The notes beneath the pieces are model-generated. The model was not told where the DNA came from and did no database searches. It was given only the letters and a program-made list of their open reading frames with translations. A DNA stretch of 36,873 nucleotides from Deltaproteobacteria bacterium (GTDB lineage Bacteria; Myxococcota; B64-G9), in the NCBI GenBank assembly GCA_030591445.1, contig JAUVBB010000008.1, positions 1-36,873 on the forward strand, given 5' to 3'. The translations under genes and the position numbers were made by a program. Positions 34,215-36,873 of this stretch are shown one piece after another (within the stretch, counting starts at the first letter, position 1; each line of letters begins with the position of its first letter).

Positions 34215-36361
34215 AGACCGCTACCGTCAATCTGCTTGCTTGTGCCTGGCCGGTATCGCGTCTGGGCGATGCGCTCCACGCCCTGGGACACGAATGCGGC
34301 CTTTCGCCAGAACCCAAAGCCTTTTCACCTTCGCCGCCCCAAGAAGCCCTTGAGCGACCGGCCCTGCTTGAGCGTTGGGTCCGCGACGCCTGCCAAACCC
34401 TGAATCTGGAAGCAAACGGTATCGACATCCGCTATCCCTTGCACCGGCAAGGTTTCGGGCCCCTGGCCCCGGCCATCGTCCCCGTCCAAAGCGGCAAGGG
34501 CACCACCCGTTACCTGGCGCTGGTAGCTTGCCGAGGCAAGCGCATGCAGGTATTGGGCCCCGACCTCGCCCTGCACAAGATCGATGCCGATGCCGTGCGC
34601 GACCTCCTGGTCGAGCCCCTGGAAGGCCCCTTTGCCCAACGGGTTAGCGATCTGCTCGACCGGGCGGGGGTAACAGAGAAACGCCGGCAACATGCCCAAC
34701 ACGCCATTTTCACCCAACAACTCAGCGGGGCCCCGGTAACCAGGTGTTTCGGCCTACGCCCACCGCCGGGATCGAGCTTTATCAGACAACTGAACTTGGC
34801 CGGGCTAAGCAAACGCCTGGCCGGCTTCACGATATTGCATATCGTTCAATACTTGCTCTTCATCGTGACCTGGTGGCTGGTGGGCAAAGGCGCCCTGGAA
34901 GGTAGCTTTGACCGCAGTTGGCTGACCGCCTGGATTCTGCTGGTGGTCAGCATGGTGCCGCTGCGCCTGCTGGCCGCCTGGTGGCAAGGGACTTTCGCCC
35001 TGGGCGCGGGGGTTTTGTTCAAACGACGCCTGCTGCGCGGCTCGATGCAGATGGACACCGAAGAGGTCGGGCGGCAGGGGGTAGGGCAACTGATGGGGCG
35101 GGTATTCGACTCAGAAATGGTCGAAACCCTGGCTCTGGAGTCAGGCATCACCGCCATGATCTCACTGGCAGAGCTCGGCGCCGCGGCCGCCGTGCTGGCC
35201 ATGGGTGCCGGCGGCGGTTTCCACGTGCTCATCCTGGGGCTATGGATGGTACTGATCGGGTTTTTGTCCTGGGCAACCTATACCCGCTCTCGGCGCTGGA
35301 CCAAGGATCGGCTGGCCATGACCTCGAACCTGGTCGAAAGCATGGTGGGCCACCGCACCCGGCTGGCCCAAGAACGGCACGGCGTCTGGCACGAACAAGA
35401 AGACGAGTCACTAGAGCGCTACCTGGAAGGGGAAACCGCACTTGACCGGGTGGATGTCTGGCTGACCGTGCTGGTCAAACAGGGCTGGCTCTTTTTTGGC
35501 TTATTGGGCTTAGCCCCGGCATTCATCAGTGGCGAAAGCTCCGCCGGCGCACTGGCCGTGGGCCTGGGTGGAATCATTCTGGCCAAAAACGCCCTGTTTA
35601 CTTTCTCTGGCGGCCTGGGCGCCATCGCCATGGCGGTGGTGGCCTGGAAGCAAGCCGCGCCGCTATTTCATGCCGCCGCCCGCAAGGAAGCCCGCGCCGC
35701 CCCCGAAGTCATCGACGGCACCGTCGACACCCGGCAGGATCGAAAAAGCAACACGGTGTTAGAAACCCACGGCCTCGAATTTCGTTACCCGGGGCGCAAC
35801 CAGGCCGTCATCAGCCAATGCGATCTCAGTATTCAGAAGGGCGATCGCCTGCTACTAGAAGGACCGTCGGGCTCGGGCAAGACCACTCTTTGTGCCCTGC
35901 TGGCAGGGATCCGTGACCCGGGCTCGGGCCTGGTACTTCACTGCGGCATGGACCGGCAAACCCTGGGGGCCGACGGTTGGCGACGGCTGGTAACCATGGC
36001 CCCTCAGTTCAACGACAACCACGTATTTACCGGCACTTTGGCCTTCAACTTATTGATGGGCCGCCGCTGGCCACCCCGACCGGTTGATATGGAAGAAGCC
36101 GAGCGAGTTTGCTATCAACTTGGCCTGGGCGACCTGCTTGACCGCATGCCCTCGGGCATCATGCAAATCGTAGGCGACACTGGCTGGCAAATGTCTCACG
36201 GGGAAAAAAGCCGCCTCTTCATGGCCCGCGCCCTGCTCCAGGATGCCAATCTGGTCATCCTAGACGAAAGCTTCGCGGCCCTTGATCCCATCTCTCTGCG
36301 CATCGCCCACCAGTGCGCCATGCGCAACGCCTCCACCCTACTGGTCGTCGCTCATCCCTGA
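34211..36361 (+). CDS. Second ABC transporter of the exporter, degenerate C39-like N terminus
   Basis: This 716-residue protein has an N-terminal region (about 1-165) reminiscent of an inactive C39-like domain (RYLALVACRGKRMQVLGPDLA) with no CGP motif, a transmembrane domain at about 200-500, and an ATPase: Walker A GPSGSGKTT near 550, an unusual signature MSHGEKSR instead of LSGGQ near 660, and Walker B LVILDES. The protein stops at VVAHP, immediately after the H-loop His, about 20-30 residues earlier than usual. It is the likely partner of the C39 transporter, as ABC2 is in NHLM clusters. The gene starts ATGA-coupled. Just past the stop, a +1 frame encodes a plausible missing tail to 36428. 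Confidence 0.87.
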   Translation: MKTATVNLLACAWPVSRLGDALHALGHECGLSPEPKAFSPSPPQEALERPALLERWVRDACQTLNLEANGIDIRYPLHRQGFGPLAPAIVPVQSGKGTTRYLALVACRGKRMQVLGPDLALHKIDADAVRDLLVEPLEGPFAQRVSDLLDRAGVTEKRRQHAQHAIFTQQLSGAPVTRCFGLRPPPGSSFIRQLNLAGLSKRLAGFTILHIVQYLLFIVTWWLVGKGALEGSFDRSWLTAWILLVVSMVPLRLLAAWWQGTFALGAGVLFKRRLLRGSMQMDTEEVGRQGVGQLMGRVFDSEMVETLALESGITAMISLAELGAAAAVLAMGAGGGFHVLILGLWMVLIGFLSWATYTRSRRWTKDRLAMTSNLVESMVGHRTRLAQERHGVWHEQEDESLERYLEGETALDRVDVWLTVLVKQGWLFFGLLGLAPAFISGESSAGALAVGLGGIILAKNALFTFSGGLGAIAMAVVAWKQAAPLFHAAARKEARAAPEVIDGTVDTRQDRKSNTVLETHGLEFRYPGRNQAVISQCDLSIQKGDRLLLEGPSGSGKTTLCALLAGIRDPGSGLVLHCGMDRQTLGADGWRRLVTMAPQFNDNHVFTGTLAFNLLMGRRWPPRPVDMEEAERVCYQLGLGDLLDRMPSGIMQIVGDTGWQMSHGEKSRLFMARALLQDANLVILDESFAALDPISLRIAHQCAMRNASTLLVVAHP

Positions 36362-36465
36362 GTCGGCATTGGCACAGGATTTTGCAAAAGAAAAGTTATT
36401 GGATCGCGCCGTGTGCTTTCACAAATAGGGGGTACTTACCGTGGGGTACGGGATCAACCCCTGGA

Positions 36466-36873
36466 CTATCTCACACAACGTACATAATTTACCATGTCAT
36501 CTTCGGATGAGATCAACTTACCGAGCTCGAACACTAAGACCCATACGTCGGTATTTATGTCCTCGTCCACCAACGAAGACCAATAAGAAGAGCACTCTCC
36601 TTCCATGCCATCCGGCCAATAGCAACCTCCGTCAGGGCCATCATAAAACGAACAGCCTTGACAGTCGTTACTATAACAATCCCACCTCGACAGGCAACTG
36701 TCAGTCACTCCGCAGGAACCACCTACCTCTGCTACCGGGCAACCACGAATCAATGATCTTAGCTCGCTTATCGTTGGCAAGCGCCAATCGCTGTAGCCAT
36801 CCAGCGTCAGCCTATTACAATGATCGATCGCTTCATTCCATTTCAGCCGGTCACTTGCAGGCGGATCCTGCCA
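36466..36873 (-). CDS. DUF1566 (Lcl C-terminal) protein, truncated by window edge
   Basis: The reading frame runs off the right edge, so the N terminus is missing; 135 residues are visible. They show a DUF1566 domain: WNEAIDHCN, then GYSDWRLPTISELRSLI, a Cys-rich insert (about 50 residues with eight Cys: CYSNDCQGCSF and neighbours), YWSS, and the closing YVRCVR. DUF1566 domains occur in secreted proteins and relatives of the FGE/C-type-lectin-like fold set in myxobacteria. An in-frame TTG near 36780 is not a start, because the homologous sequence continues upstream without a stop. It is convergent with the exporter operon, with about 100 bp of featureless DNA between. Confidence 0.75.
   Translation of the reverse strand, partial: WQDPPASDRLKWNEAIDHCNRLTLDGYSDWRLPTISELRSLIRGCPVAEVGGSCGVTDSCLSRWDCYSNDCQGCSFYDGPDGGCYWPDGMEGECSSYWSSLVDEDINTDVWVLVFELGKLISSEDDMVNYVRCVR

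Overview
The window reads as a piece of a high-GC, Gram-negative chromosome from the myxobacterial/deltaproteobacterial side of the tree (Myxococcota or a close uncultured relative). The signs are many secreted lipoproteins, a von Willebrand A protein with MopE-type CxGxDxDCDG repeats, a MYXO-CTERM-like tail, a Ser/Thr kinase with TPRs, a PATAN/J-domain/TPR protein, an FHA protein, and a sigma-54 promoter. No rRNA, tRNA, CRISPR array or insertion sequence was found. This assignment is an inference from gene content only.

Layout. 1-6.3 kb (minus strand): a DUF3604 lipoprotein, two tandem near-identical chemoreceptors and a small lipoprotein. 6.4-8.7 kb: a PATAN/J-like/TPR protein convergent with a DsbA/FrnE-family thiol oxidoreductase whose active-site codon is an in-frame TGA, read here as selenocysteine. 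8.9-10.9 kb: a VWA/MopE lipoprotein and a short MYXO-CTERM-like ORF. 10.8-14.4 kb (minus): a Ser/Thr kinase overlapping a diphthine-ammonia-ligase-type ATPase. 14.5-16 kb: a lipase and an HxpB-like HAD phosphatase. 16-16.9 kb: a nested inverted repeat, then a DUF166 gene (dfsP) with a second in-frame TGA followed by a strong bacterial SECIS hairpin. 17-22.6 kb: a MORN-repeat protein, an FHA/CsgG-like pair, a REP-like repeat and a RIFT-barrel lipoprotein. 22.6-24.1 kb: a CatB-type acyltransferase with an extra N-terminal domain, then a textbook sigma-54 promoter driving a 23-residue peptide gene and ending in a strong terminator. 24.4-30.1 kb (minus): a 1901-residue lipoprotein. 30.2-36.4 kb: a three-gene, ATGA-coupled export operon (membrane fusion protein, C39-peptidase ABC transporter, second ABC transporter). 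The window ends inside a DUF1566-type gene.

Two stories stand out. First, two independent selenoprotein genes lie within about 8 kb. Both are split by TGA, both align with Sec/Cys motifs, and both are followed by a hairpin with a GGUC loop. Conventional ORF calling truncates or splits both. Second, 22.6-36.4 kb may be an undescribed peptide modification and export locus: a transferase with a possible peptide-binding domain, a sigma-54-controlled micro-peptide, and a C39/ABC/HlyD exporter resembling the NHLM type. The link between the peptide and the exporter is inferred from proximity alone.
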